Numbered from the stretch's first letter, positions 15,831 to 24,867 are shown. The stretch: DNA of 64,000 nucleotides from Fibrobacterota bacterium (GCA_019509785.1 JAEKLQ010000043.1:1-64000), one strand, 5' to 3'. Notes: a model not told the origin generated them from the letters alone. Made by a program: numbers and translations.

Positions 15831-17147
15831 TCAGAATGCCCTCGGCGAACCGGGCACGACCTGTTGCAGGAACGCCTCCTCCCCCGGTGTCAGGGTCGGA
15901 TGCATGTCCAGGCACAGGCTTTCCATGGGCAGTATGTGTTTCCATTGCAGCACCAAATCGCTATAGGCCTTCCCGACGGGACGGATTTTGCGGTCGAGAT
16001 CGAATAGCCCCAAAGGGTTCACGCGATTATTCTCTTCCCGCAGCGCCGTATCCCAATCGATCTGATCCACCAGGCTGTACCAGGTGAAACCCACGATGGG
16101 CACCCCATCCTGCTTGAGGCGGATCATGTTGACCCATTCCTTCCAGAGCCAGGCCGCCGCGCGTTCCGAATCCATGAAATTCGTCTCGGTATGCATGACG
16201 GGGAGATGGTAGCGTTCGAAGTATTGGCGGGTGATGACGTAATAACCGAAGATTTCGCCCGAGGCCCCTACCGGCCCGTTCTCGGTCACCAGGTGTTCGT
16301 TGGTGACGTAATAATCGTTCCCCATGATGCAGCGGGGCTTGAGGCCGTTGCCCATGTGGTGGAACCAATGGTACTCGGGCCTGGTCATGCCGTTGTCCAG
16401 CAAGTATTCGTACATGTAGGCGGCCACGTCGAAGCCATAGCAGAGATCCAGCGAGAGGAAGCGCTTCTGGTTGAAATGCTCCGCGCGATCGAAAGCCGAG
16501 GGCCGTTCTGGATGGAAGTACTCGGTGGATTCGCTCTGGATGAAGATTACCTCGGGCTGCCGGCGGATGATATCGGCTTCGGCCAAAAGGTTGGCCTGGG
16601 CCAAGTGCTTGAGGGCGGTGACGAAGGCCCGGTCGGAAGTGAGGCATTCGTTCCACCATCCCCATTGCGCGGAGAATGTGGCGGTGATGAAGATTTCGTT
16701 GACGGGGGTATAGAAACGGACCCATGGATACCGGGACGCGAAGGCGGCGGCGTATTCCGAGAAGAGCCGGGGCCAATCCGGGTTTTGGAAATCGCCTACC
16801 CAGTCCGGCACGCCGAAATGGCAGAGGTCCACGATGGGAACGATCCCCAGTCGCCTTATTTCCTCGATGGCGGCATCGGTGAATCCCCAATCGTAACGGC
16901 CGGGGCCGAGATGGGCCAAATGATAGGGCGGGCCCCAACGGAGGTATTCCAAGCCCAGTTCCCGCACAAGGGCGAAATCCTCCTTAAAGCGGAGATAGTG
17001 CCCGGTTTTTTCCATTTCATCCACGCGGGCTTTTTTGCCATCCTTCGCTCGGATCGTCGGATAACTATTCTCAATTCCGGTGGCGAACATAAAGGGCCTG
17101 GACCCGGGATGGTGTTGGGGGCGATTACGTCGGGCGATTGGTTCCAT
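15831..17147 (-). CDS. glycoside hydrolase family 1-like protein
   Basis: The 438-residue protein has a GH1-like barrel: FMFATGIENSYP near the start, WGPPYHLAHLGPGRYDWGF, the acid/base Glu in TPVNEIFITATF near residue 160 and the nucleophile Glu in MHTETNFMD near residue 330. No signal peptide is present. It resembles the GH1 half of the fusion in the same cluster, so a duplicated activity acting on related glycosides is likely. I chose the ATG at 17147; an ATG at 17189 sits beside a TATTTT box at about 17197-17202 that could be the promoter. It heads the ten-gene minus-strand run and is divergent from galactokinase. Confidence 0.82.
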   Translation of the reverse strand: MEPIARRNRPQHHPGSRPFMFATGIENSYPTIRAKDGKKARVDEMEKTGHYLRFKEDFALVRELGLEYLRWGPPYHLAHLGPGRYDWGFTDAAIEEIRRLGIVPIVDLCHFGVPDWVGDFQNPDWPRLFSEYAAAFASRYPWVRFYTPVNEIFITATFSAQWGWWNECLTSDRAFVTALKHLAQANLLAEADIIRRQPEVIFIQSESTEYFHPERPSAFDRAEHFNQKRFLSLDLCYGFDVAAYMYEYLLDNGMTRPEYHWFHHMGNGLKPRCIMGNDYYVTNEHLVTENGPVGASGEIFGYYVITRQYFERYHLPVMHTETNFMDSERAAAWLWKEWVNMIRLKQDGVPIVGFTWYSLVDQIDWDTALREENNRVNPLGLFDLDRKIRPVGKAYSDLVLQWKHILPMESLCLDMHPTLTPGEEAFLQQVVPGSPRAF

Positions 17148-17332
17148 GGTCGGCTTTTTCCCCGGTGCGGCTTCGCGGGGAAGCCTCATCGTTCAAAATA
17201 AACTCCCCCGGAATGGGGTGCGGATTTATCCCGGCCGCGTCCAAACCGCCGCCCGCTGTCCCTCGGCGGCCCATGCGAGTATTTTCTGATCAGCGGCCTT
17301 TTAGCCGCGCCTATCCCGGGAAGGGCGGTCCT

Positions 17333-18532
17333 ATGATTCAGGATGGACCCCGGAACGCGCGGGAAGCCGTACTGCGCGGGTTCGCGGAGGCCACCGGGCA
17401 TGAACCAGGAATATTGGTTGAATCGCCCGGTCGCGTGAACCTCATCGGGGAACATACCGATTACAACGGCGGCTGGGTGCTCCCCTTCGCGATCGACCGC
17501 CATATCGTCGTCGCGGCGGCCCATTCCGCCGGTCAGATCGGCTTGATCGCCGTCGATCGCGGCGAATCCGCGCGGTTCGCCCCGGACGATCTTCCCTCTC
17601 CCCGCCGCGGCCATTGGTCCGATTACTTGGTAGGGATGCTGGCCGAATTCCGCGCGGCCGGTTTTCCCGTGCCAGCCGCGGAATTCGCCTTCGCGGGGGA
17701 CATCCCCGCGGGAGGAGGCCTTTCCAGCTCGGCGGCCTTGGCCACGGCGATGGGCCTGGCTTTGGATCGCCTGGCCGGAACGGGCCTGTCGCGCGAGACC
17801 ATTGCGCTTATGGCCCAGGCAACCGAGCACCGGTACGCCGGGGTCCGTTGCGGCATCATGGACCAGTACGCGGTTCTGCTTTGCCGGAGCGGGCGCGGGA
17901 TCCTCCTCGATTGCCGTACGCTGGAATGGCGCCATGTCACGATCGCTCCGGCGGGCCACCGTTTCCTGCTCTGCAATTCCATGGTGAAGCATGAGTTGTC
18001 CTCCAGCGCTTACAATGATCGGCGTCGCGAATGCGAAGAGGCCCTCGGAATTCTGCGGAGGCTTGAGCCGGAATTGCCGGATCTCCGAGGCTGCACCCGA
18101 GGGCTTTTGGAACGGAGCCGCTCTGCCTTAGGAGGGATCCGCTATCGGCGCGTGCGCCACCAAATCGAGGAGAACGCCCGGGTGCTGGCCGCCGAGGCCG
18201 CGCTCAGGTCGGGCGATCCGGCCGCTCTCGGTACTTTGCTTTCCGCTTCCCACGCTTCCCTGGCGGGGGATTTCGAGGTGTCTTCTCCGGAGCAGGACTT
18301 CTTGGTCGCGACCGCGCTGGCTTGCGACGGCGTGCGCGGCGCCCGCATGACCGGAGGCGGATTCGGAGGCAACATCATCGTCCTGGCGGCAGAAGCTTCG
18401 GCCCATGCGGCCGCGGTCAGGCTTAAGGAGGCCTACGGCAAAGCCTTCGGGATGGATCCGGAAATCATGGAGTGCGCCCCCTCGGATGGGGCACGGGTGG
18501 AGCTGGAAAACGAACCGGCGCGGATCGCCTAG
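17333..18532 (+). CDS. galK: galactokinase
   Basis: The 399-residue GHMP kinase phosphorylates galactose at C1. It carries the galactokinase signature GRVNLIGEHTDYNGG near residue 37, the ATP-binding GGGLSSSAALATAMG near residue 124 and the third GHMP motif RMTGGGFGGN near residue 340. The ATG at 17333 follows AAGGGCGG; a longer frame reaching back to 17138 lacks these supports. Divergent from the GH1/glf cluster, it could supply galactose-1-phosphate, hence UDP-galactose, for the mutase. The rest of the Leloir pathway is not in this window. Confidence 0.94.
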   Translation: MIQDGPRNAREAVLRGFAEATGHEPGILVESPGRVNLIGEHTDYNGGWVLPFAIDRHIVVAAAHSAGQIGLIAVDRGESARFAPDDLPSPRRGHWSDYLVGMLAEFRAAGFPVPAAEFAFAGDIPAGGGLSSSAALATAMGLALDRLAGTGLSRETIALMAQATEHRYAGVRCGIMDQYAVLLCRSGRGILLDCRTLEWRHVTIAPAGHRFLLCNSMVKHELSSSAYNDRRRECEEALGILRRLEPELPDLRGCTRGLLERSRSALGGIRYRRVRHQIEENARVLAAEAALRSGDPAALGTLLSASHASLAGDFEVSSPEQDFLVATALACDGVRGARMTGGGFGGNIIVLAAEASAHAAAVRLKEAYGKAFGMDPEIMECAPSDGARVELENEPARIA

Positions 18533-18563
18533 CGCGTCCGCGGCCGGGCCTTTTGCCGTGGCT

Positions 18564-20144
18564 TTAAACCGGGATCTTATTCGCGGCCAGATGGGCCGGG
18601 CGGAGCAAGTCCACCACCGATTTGACGGGATTGAAGATATCCACGGGCGCTTCCATGAACACCGTATTCCAATGCGCCATGGACCCGTTCCACAGCCCCG
18701 GCAATTCCAAGGCCCGCAAAGCCCTGCCGTCTTTCGACTTCGTAGTGATAAATCCGGCTTTCGGATCCCGGAAACGTCGGAGGTCGTAGGGCTTCCCGCG
18801 CGGATCCAGCAAGGAGCAGACGAGATCGGTGGGATTGAAGAAGCCCGCCTGCGAGGCGATGGATCTCTGGGAGAGGGAACGGGAATCGACCTGGGGCGTT
18901 TCCACGATCTGCAAGGTTAGGGAGCCGTCGTGGCCGCGGACCCAAAACGGCCCGCCTCCCGGTTCGCCGCGGTTCTCGACCATGGCGCAGACGCGCATGG
19001 GCCTATCCAAAAGCGCCGTCAGACGATCCCGCGCCTCCGCGCGGGCGTCGCCGTTCTCGTCCCGCAATGCGTGCGGCAGGACGGTACCCAGCTTCCGGCA
19101 GAGGCGGCCGGCGGCGCGGATGCTTTCCGCATCCGGACCGGATCTTAGGGCTTCCAATTGATGGCGAACCTCCCTTTGCAGGCGTACCAACATCCCGCCC
19201 ATGGCCCGGCGGAAAGAAGTATGGGGACCGCGTAGCGCATCGGGAACGATATTGTCGATGTTCTTGATGAATACCAGGTCCCCGCCGCAGCGGGCCAGGT
19301 TGTCGAGCAAAGCGCCATGGCCTCCCGGCCGCGAGACCAATCGGCCTCGTTCATCCCGGAAGGGTTCGCCGTTTTCGTCGGCAGCCAGGGTGTCGGTGGA
19401 GGGGTCCTGAAAGGAAAATCCGACCTCGAAATGGGCTTTGCCAGCGAGGGCGCGGCATGAGCGTTCCAGTTCGGCGGCGAAGGCCGGGCGCTTGTCCGTC
19501 GCGATGGTGAAATGCAGTCGGCATACGCCGCGACCATCGCGCACCAAGTCGACCGCTTCGGAGAGATGCTCGGAGAATGCGGTGCGCGAACCATCCGGGC
19601 CCATATGGAACGGGATCAAGGCTTTGGGACGATCCGCAAAACCTAGTCCCTCGGGATCAAGCAAGGCTGCCAGGATTTCATGGTAATCGCCGGTTTGGGC
19701 GAGATGATCAAGATCGTGGCCACGTTTGCGCAAGGCTTCGCGTAAGTCTCCCGCGAAGGGCGATACGTCGAGGCCTTGGAACCAGGCCAGGAATTCGATG
19801 GCGGTGGGATTCCCGTCGAGGGATTCCCTGGCCAAGGCCGCCAGATCCGGCCTGTCCGGCCTTTGCCGAACGACCTGCAAGGCCTTGAACATCCGGGTGG
19901 CCGCGCCGCTCGCCGGTACGAATTGCATGGCGCGTCCGGTGGCGGCGGCTTGGTCATATTCCCGGTTCAGGTCATGCAGTTGGCCGGCATCCTGCGAGAC
20001 GATGCCATCGCCGGGGGAGCAGGCGCGATCGAGCTCGGAGAATTGTTGGCCGCGGCGGAAGGCTTCCATGTCGGCAAGGGCCTTGGCCTCGTCCATGCCG
20101 AGGCGCCGCAAGTGATCGCGGTCGCTGGGCGTGAAGGGTTCCAT
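18564..20144 (-). CDS. DUF4301 family protein
   Basis: The 526-residue protein matches the DUF4301 family as I recall it, known mainly from Bacteroidetes and relatives. Near residue 75, PASGAATRMFKAL resembles the nucleotide-binding loop of sugar nucleotidyltransferases, and VFIKNIDNIVPD near residue 290 resembles their acidic metal site, so an NDP-sugar pyrophosphorylase-like fold is a fair guess. No biochemical role is established to my knowledge. The start at 20144 follows GGAGG. It is convergent with galK, 31 bases away, with no clear terminator between them. Confidence 0.82.
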   Translation of the reverse strand: MEPFTPSDRDHLRRLGMDEAKALADMEAFRRGQQFSELDRACSPGDGIVSQDAGQLHDLNREYDQAAATGRAMQFVPASGAATRMFKALQVVRQRPDRPDLAALARESLDGNPTAIEFLAWFQGLDVSPFAGDLREALRKRGHDLDHLAQTGDYHEILAALLDPEGLGFADRPKALIPFHMGPDGSRTAFSEHLSEAVDLVRDGRGVCRLHFTIATDKRPAFAAELERSCRALAGKAHFEVGFSFQDPSTDTLAADENGEPFRDERGRLVSRPGGHGALLDNLARCGGDLVFIKNIDNIVPDALRGPHTSFRRAMGGMLVRLQREVRHQLEALRSGPDAESIRAAGRLCRKLGTVLPHALRDENGDARAEARDRLTALLDRPMRVCAMVENRGEPGGGPFWVRGHDGSLTLQIVETPQVDSRSLSQRSIASQAGFFNPTDLVCSLLDPRGKPYDLRRFRDPKAGFITTKSKDGRALRALELPGLWNGSMAHWNTVFMEAPVDIFNPVKSVVDLLRPAHLAANKIPV

Positions 20145-20238
20145 TTTTCCTCCGGGATCCCAGCGAAAATAATTTCCCCGGTCCCGCCGCGCCAGTCGCA
20201 TGGGAGAAGGCGACACCGGCCCGTCCCTAAACAGGGGG

Positions 20239-20268
20239 CAAAAAAAAGGAGGCCAGATGGGCCTCCTT
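20239..20268 (-). terminator. intrinsic terminator after parvulin/TPR lipoprotein
   Basis: On the minus strand AAGGAGGCC and GGCCTCCTT form a perfect 9-bp stem (20246-20254 with 20260-20268) around five bases, followed by seven T residues. It terminates the large lipoprotein gene that ends at 20307. Confidence 0.9.
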
Positions 20269-20306
20269 CACCGCGCCAAGCGCGTCTCTTCCGATTCGCT
20301 TCCGGA

Positions 20307-22880
20307 CTATTTCTTGGTCGAGTCCGGCTTTGCCGCCGAAGGCTTGGCCGCATCGGGTTTGGGCGCGCTTCCCGTCGCTGCCGGCTTGGAATCCGCTTTA
20401 GGTTGCTTGCCCGGGGAGGATTTGCCCTTGCCGGAATCCGGGGCCACGTAGCCGCTATCGCCTTCCAGCACGGGCATCAATTTCCCGCCGCTGCGGATGT
20501 TTCGGATCATCCAATCCGCATCGTCGGAAAGGTCGCTGGAGGGGTATTGCGACAGCATCTTCTCGAAGTCGCGCACGGCCGCCGAATCGTTCTTCAGATG
20601 TTCGGCGTGGATGAATCCCACCATGAACATCGCCTTGTAATTGTTCGGGCTCTTGGGGTAGAGGTACGACAAGCGGCGGTATTCGCTCATGGCCTGCTGG
20701 TACTTCTCCTGCTCGATGTAGATCTGGGCCAACCCGAAGCAGATGGAATCCTGCAGCGCCTCGTCCTTCGGGAATTCCGTCCTCAGGCGTTGGTAAAGAT
20801 CTATCGCTTGGTCCAGCTTCCGATCATAATGGAGGTTCTGGGCCTGCTTGTAGGACTCCTGCGAATTCTTGATCTTCGCGGGGAGCAGGGTGGGATCCAA
20901 TATCACGACCTGGAATTCGCGCATCAGCTTTTCGGTCTGCTTCTGCGCGGACTTGGCGTAGGCCTCGTTCTTCAGGTTCTGGAATACCTCGTACTTGGAC
21001 TCTTCGAAACTCAACGGAATGGTATCGCGGCGATAACGCTCCGGATTGGTCTTGTACTCGATGTCGAAATCCTTGGGATCCAAGGTGAGGAACGCGGCGA
21101 TATCCTTGGTGTACTTGTGGAAATCCTTCTCGGTCGAATCCTTGGTGAAGTAGTCGCGATTGGCTTCGAAGGTCCGCTTGAGGGTGGCCGAATCCAGCCC
21201 GCCGTTGCGGGCCAGGATGGAATCCTGGTAGATCTGGGCCCAGTAGTTGATCTTGTTCTCCTCGCGCTGGGCCATGACTTTGATGTCATCGTTCAGGCCC
21301 ACGGATTTGGCTTCCATCGAAGCGAGGTGCCAGGTGAGCAGGTAATCCAACAGGGCGTCGCGGGTATACCGCTCTTGCATGGAAGGCGGGATCTCCTGAC
21401 GTAGGAACAGGATGTCCTTTTCGCGGATATTGCCGCCCTTCCAGGTCGCCAAGGTATCCTCGGGCTTGATGGTCGTGGTCCGCTCCGAATTCCAATCCAG
21501 CTTTACCAGGACCCGGACGCGATCGAAAGGCTTCTGCTGCTTGGGGAGCTTCTTGGTCAACCAGAACAGATGCCACTTCTTGGTGTCGGGATTCTGGATG
21601 GGCTCACGGAGCAACCCTTGCTTGAGGGTATCGAGAACCGTCCACAAGTTCGGCATTACGCCGATCCCGTCCGGCAGGCAATGGTCGCGCTTGATTATGC
21701 CGATGTAGCCCTGGGTCGGCTTGGTCCAGGAGTTCTCGTCGATTTGGGCGGCCAGTTTCTTGAATGCCTCCAAATCCTTGATGTCCTTGGCGCGCTTGTT
21801 CAGCAAATCCTTGTTCTTCGATTCGATGTGGTACACCTCATACGTCTCAGGGGAGATGTATCCGTCCTTATGCTCCTCGTAGTACTTCTGGAGTTCGGCC
21901 AGGGTGGCCGTGTCGCGCTGGCTACGCAGGACCACGCCGTATTTGGCCTTGAGGCGGGGCAGAAGGCCTTCCGTCAGCTTGGATTTATACAGGACCAGAT
22001 AGTCGTCCCCGACCTGCTTGCGGATCGTTTCCAGCGGGGGGACATGGGCGGCGACGCAGCTATCCGCCTTGAGGAGCATCCAGGTGCTATCCTTCTTGAT
22101 GGGCTTGGAGACGGCTCCGACTTTCAGCTTGGTCTCATCGTTGAAGAACAGGCTATCCGCATTGATCTGCCCGATATCCCACAGCACGTCGCCTTTGACC
22201 TGGCGGCCCACCTTGCCTTTGTTCGCCTTGCTGGCCTGGTGCACCGACCACTTGGCGGCGGCGGCGCCGAAATCCATGCCTCCCGCCACGGCCTTGGCCG
22301 CTTCTTCGGCGGTCTTACGGTCCTTGGCTTGTATCAGGGAGAGATCGCAGAACGCCTTTTGCTCATAACGCTTGGTATTGGCCTGGTAGAAGGAATCCAA
22401 GGGCGCTTTCGCGATCGCCATGGAATCGCCCACCCGGGGACGCTCGGCCTCGAAGGGGAGAACTTTGCCGGAATCGCCGGTGAACATCTTGGGATGCGCC
22501 TGGTAAAAGGACCTCAGTTCGTCTTCCGTGAAGCCATCGTTCTCGCCCAGGAAGGTCTGGGTATAGGTCTGGGTCACGATGCGTTCGTCGATCAGCGCCT
22601 GGCGGGCGTTGAGATCCGGATCCTTCCCGTAGCGGGACTTCAGGGCGGCCATCGACTGCAGCTTCTGGTTGAGCATGGTCTCGAACTGCTTGCGGCGCGC
22701 TTCCGGGTCCTTCTTCAATTCGGCTTGCCGGTCCGGGGGCATGGTCTTGAGCATGAAGTCGAAATCGTTCTCGGTATAGCTCGTCCCGCCGATCTTCGCC
22801 AGGACTTTGCTGCGGTCCTCCCGTTTGCCTTCGCAGGCCACTAGCGCTAATAGGGGGAGAATACACAGGATACGCTTCAT
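20307..22880 (-). CDS. lipoprotein with parvulin-type PPIase and TPR regions
   Basis: The 857-residue protein has a lipoprotein signal (MKRILCILPLLALVAC, lipobox LVAC) so should be anchored in the envelope. A SurA/PrsA-like helical part (residues 30-150) is followed by two segments that look like PpiC rotamase domains (about 165-290 and 335-460), both divergent. Residues 680-790 are TPR-like (DLYQRLRTEFPKDEALQDS, SEYRRLSYLYPKSPNNYKA), and the tail from 815 is Pro/Ala/Lys-rich. It likely chaperones exported or outer membrane proteins. It is monocistronic, ending in a strong terminator, with a G-rich inverted repeat upstream. Confidence 0.85.
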   Translation of the reverse strand: MKRILCILPLLALVACEGKREDRSKVLAKIGGTSYTENDFDFMLKTMPPDRQAELKKDPEARRKQFETMLNQKLQSMAALKSRYGKDPDLNARQALIDERIVTQTYTQTFLGENDGFTEDELRSFYQAHPKMFTGDSGKVLPFEAERPRVGDSMAIAKAPLDSFYQANTKRYEQKAFCDLSLIQAKDRKTAEEAAKAVAGGMDFGAAAAKWSVHQASKANKGKVGRQVKGDVLWDIGQINADSLFFNDETKLKVGAVSKPIKKDSTWMLLKADSCVAAHVPPLETIRKQVGDDYLVLYKSKLTEGLLPRLKAKYGVVLRSQRDTATLAELQKYYEEHKDGYISPETYEVYHIESKNKDLLNKRAKDIKDLEAFKKLAAQIDENSWTKPTQGYIGIIKRDHCLPDGIGVMPNLWTVLDTLKQGLLREPIQNPDTKKWHLFWLTKKLPKQQKPFDRVRVLVKLDWNSERTTTIKPEDTLATWKGGNIREKDILFLRQEIPPSMQERYTRDALLDYLLTWHLASMEAKSVGLNDDIKVMAQREENKINYWAQIYQDSILARNGGLDSATLKRTFEANRDYFTKDSTEKDFHKYTKDIAAFLTLDPKDFDIEYKTNPERYRRDTIPLSFEESKYEVFQNLKNEAYAKSAQKQTEKLMREFQVVILDPTLLPAKIKNSQESYKQAQNLHYDRKLDQAIDLYQRLRTEFPKDEALQDSICFGLAQIYIEQEKYQQAMSEYRRLSYLYPKSPNNYKAMFMVGFIHAEHLKNDSAAVRDFEKMLSQYPSSDLSDDADWMIRNIRSGGKLMPVLEGDSGYVAPDSGKGKSSPGKQPKADSKPAATGSAPKPDAAKPSAAKPDSTKK

Positions 22881-22997
22881 AATCGTCCTTTGTGCTGTGA
22901 AAAGGGAAATCCCGAAAACCCCGGGGAGACCCCGGAACGGGCGATAAGTTAGTAAAAAGGGAAGTTCAAAACCCGCGAAGGGAGGGGGGCGAAGGCA

Positions 22998-23105
22998 GGG
23001 TAAAGGGTAAAGGGTACAGGGTTAAGGGTTTAGAAAATTAAAAGGAAGAACGAATAAGGGGGCCTAACGCCCCCCTATACCCTTAACCCTGTACCCTTTA
23101 CCCTT
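22998..23105. repeat. 27-bp perfect inverted repeat of GGG tracts (quadruplex motif)
   Basis: Bases 23003-23029 and 23079-23105 are perfect 27-bp inverted copies. The left arm, extended to 22998, has five GGG tracts at regular 7-base spacing with loops TAAA, TAAA, TACA and TTAA, a canonical G-quadruplex pattern that looks like imperfect GGGTTAA-type telomere repeat. The 49-base loop holds a second hairpin. It sits between the end of the STAS gene and the start of the parvulin/TPR lipoprotein gene. Confidence 0.9.
23057..23076 (-). terminator. probable terminator of the partner-switching operon
   Basis: AGGGGGC and GCCCCCCT pair with one bulged C around CTAAC. On the minus strand the stem is followed by TTATTC. 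It lies inside the loop of the 27-bp inverted repeat, 45 bases after the STAS gene stop. Confidence 0.5.
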
Positions 23106-23120
23106 CTCCGTAATTGGGAC

Positions 23121-23483
23121 TCAACGCTTCGACAGGGAGGCGATAGCCTCTTCCACGCTTTCGTAAATATCCAACAGCGTGTTCGCCCCGATGATCTCGA
23201 TGATCTCGTACACGTTATCGTTCACGTTGGCGATCTTGAAGCAACCGTTCTTTTCCTTTGCGGTCTTGCTGAAATGGAGGAGGATGCCCAGGCCCGTGCT
23301 GTTCACGTAGCGGAGGTTGCGGAAGTCGGCGACGATCTGCACGTAACCGTCCCGGATCAGCTTGGTCACTTGGTCCAGGGTCGACTCCACGTTGGTGGCG
23401 TCCAGGTCTCCCATGCACTTGATCAGTTTTCCATGCGGGACGTTTTCCAGGTCCGAGATCTGGAGTTCGATTTGGGTGTCCAT
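23121..23483 (-). CDS. STAS-domain anti-sigma factor antagonist
   Basis: The 120-residue protein is a single STAS domain like SpoIIAA/RsbV. The switch serine lies in RYVNSTGLGILL near residue 62, where the partner kinase phosphorylates family members. It is the third gene of a minus-strand operon, two bases after the STAS-HATPase fusion. AGAGGA precedes the ATG. It should bind one of the two HATPase proteins and release their target when unphosphorylated. Confidence 0.9.
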   Translation of the reverse strand: MDTQIELQISDLENVPHGKLIKCMGDLDATNVESTLDQVTKLIRDGYVQIVADFRNLRYVNSTGLGILLHFSKTAKEKNGCFKIANVNDNVYEIIEIIGANTLLDIYESVEEAIASLSKR

Positions 23484-23485
23484 GG

Positions 23486-24265
23486 TTAGCTATCCTCTCG
23501 CATTTTCATTATTTTCACTTCCGTACCCGCATTGTCGATGGACACGTTGATGGAGTTGCTGATCAGCTTCACGAGCGCCAGGCCGCGTCCCCGGGTTTCC
23601 CCGCCCTTGGAAGCCTCTTGGTTCGCCTCCACGGCGTACTTCAACTGGGTGGCCTTGTCCATCAATGTCTGGTTGCGAACGAGCAGCTCGAATTTGCGAC
23701 GATCGATGCGCAGTTCCACGGAAATGCCGGATTGGGAAGCGTCGCCATGCTCGATGGCATTGTTGGCGATCTCGTCTACGATGGTTTCGATGCGGAAGGA
23801 ATCCCGCGAGGTGTAGCCTTTTTGCCGGGCGATGCCGGCGATGAAACGGCGCACGGCAGGCACCGCCTGCAGCTTGGGAGGCAAGGTGATGGAAACCACT
23901 TGGGCCGTCTGGGTGTACTCCCAATGGTAATGGTTGTACGCCGTGTGCGTGTCCGGATAGAACTGGAAGATCTTGTCGGCGCCCATCTGGATGAGTCGCT
24001 CGCGCAAATCGTAGTTCAGGCCGACGATCACCATGTTGCCGCCCTGCTCGACCAAGCGGAGCTTGCATCCCATCAACTCCCCCAGGAAAGGGGAGGAGAC
24101 GAAAGTGACGTTCTCCATCAAGGCGATGATGAAGAATTTCTTGGAGTCGATGATCTCCTGGAAGATCTTGCTGGTCGCTTCGCAGTCGCTGGCGTTCAGA
24201 TCGCCTTCGAAATGCAGGAGTACGATGCGATCGTCATGGGAGCTGATCTGCTGGGTAATCCTCAT
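23486..24265 (-). CDS. STAS-HATPase fusion, anti-sigma type
   Basis: The 259-residue protein has an N-terminal STAS-like domain (1-105, with FVSSPFLGELMG at the switch position) and a C-terminal RsbW-type HATPase domain (about 125-255). The N box is intact (DEIANNAIEHG) and GRGLALVKLIS forms the G2 box. The G1 position reads VRNQTLMDK and lacks the usual Asp and Gly, so ATP binding may be impaired. The two linked modules suggest an internally regulated or scaffolding switch protein. It overlaps the upstream HATPase gene by four bases. Confidence 0.85.
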   Translation of the reverse strand: MRITQQISSHDDRIVLLHFEGDLNASDCEATSKIFQEIIDSKKFFIIALMENVTFVSSPFLGELMGCKLRLVEQGGNMVIVGLNYDLRERLIQMGADKIFQFYPDTHTAYNHYHWEYTQTAQVVSITLPPKLQAVPAVRRFIAGIARQKGYTSRDSFRIETIVDEIANNAIEHGDASQSGISVELRIDRRKFELLVRNQTLMDKATQLKYAVEANQEASKGGETRGRGLALVKLISNSINVSIDNAGTEVKIMKMREDS

Positions 24266-24774
24266 ACGTCGCTCTCGTAGAGGAGCTTTTCGCGCGGGGA
24301 GCGGGAATCTTCCGGATCCTTCGTCTTCACCACGTGCACCTGGGTCCGCCCGTCCTCGCCTACGTCGATCTTGATTTCGTTGGAGAGCATCTGGACGATG
24401 ACCAGGCCGCGGCCTTTCTTCTTATCGCCCGTGGAAGGCTTGGGGCTGTAGACCGCGCGCTTCAGGTTCTCCAGGTTCTGGCGCGATCCGCCCTGGTCCT
24501 GCACGGAAAGGCTCATGGCCGCTTCCTCGAACTTCGCCCTTAAGGTGAGCGAGCTATGCACGTCCTGGGAGCCGTGCAGGATCCCGTTGGTGGCCAGTTC
24601 GTCCACGATGATCTCGGTGCGGAAGCAGAATTTCTTGGAGAAGCCTTCTACGCGGGCCATTTCGGCGACGAATTGGCGCAGCGGAGGGATGTATTCGAGG
24701 TCGCATGGGAACCGGACCGAGTATTCGATCGCCGTTTCGCCCTTGGGCTGTCCAGGCTGTGCGTGGCTATCCAA
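24262..24774 (-). CDS. RsbW-like serine kinase / anti-sigma factor
   Basis: The 170-residue protein is a GHKL ATPase of the SpoIIAB/RsbW class. It has N box VDELATNGILHG near residue 60, G1 VQDQGGS near residue 95 and G2 KGRGLVIVQMLSNE near residue 120. It presumably phosphorylates the downstream STAS protein and sequesters an unknown partner. No sigma factor or PP2C phosphatase gene lies nearby, so its target is encoded elsewhere. GAGAGGGG precedes the start. A perfect 8-bp inverted repeat overlaps its promoter region. Confidence 0.87.
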   Translation of the reverse strand: MDSHAQPGQPKGETAIEYSVRFPCDLEYIPPLRQFVAEMARVEGFSKKFCFRTEIIVDELATNGILHGSQDVHSSLTLRAKFEEAAMSLSVQDQGGSRQNLENLKRAVYSPKPSTGDKKKGRGLVIVQMLSNEIKIDVGEDGRTQVHVVKTKDPEDSRSPREKLLYESDV

Positions 24775-24793
24775 ACATGACCCCTCTCGATGC

Positions 24794-24829
24794 CGGGGTA
24801 TAAAGTAATACCCCGCGGGTTGATTGCAA
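24794..24829 (-). promoter_or_regulatory. promoter with overlapping operator-like palindrome
   Basis: CGGGGTAT (24794-24801) and ATACCCCG (24808-24815) are perfect inverted copies with a 6-base centre. On the minus strand TTGCAA (24824-24829) precedes TACTTT by 16 bases, a plausible -35/-10 pair, so the palindrome covers the -10. This is a good candidate operator for the partner-switching operon starting at 24774. Confidence 0.5.
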
Positions 24830-24867
24830 ACCGGAATTCCGGGATCCGATTTCTCGAACGAACCGCA

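Noticed and set aside
19776-21404. 542-codon plus-strand frame
   Set aside because: Antisense to the DUF4301 and parvulin genes, including their start regions; no motif.
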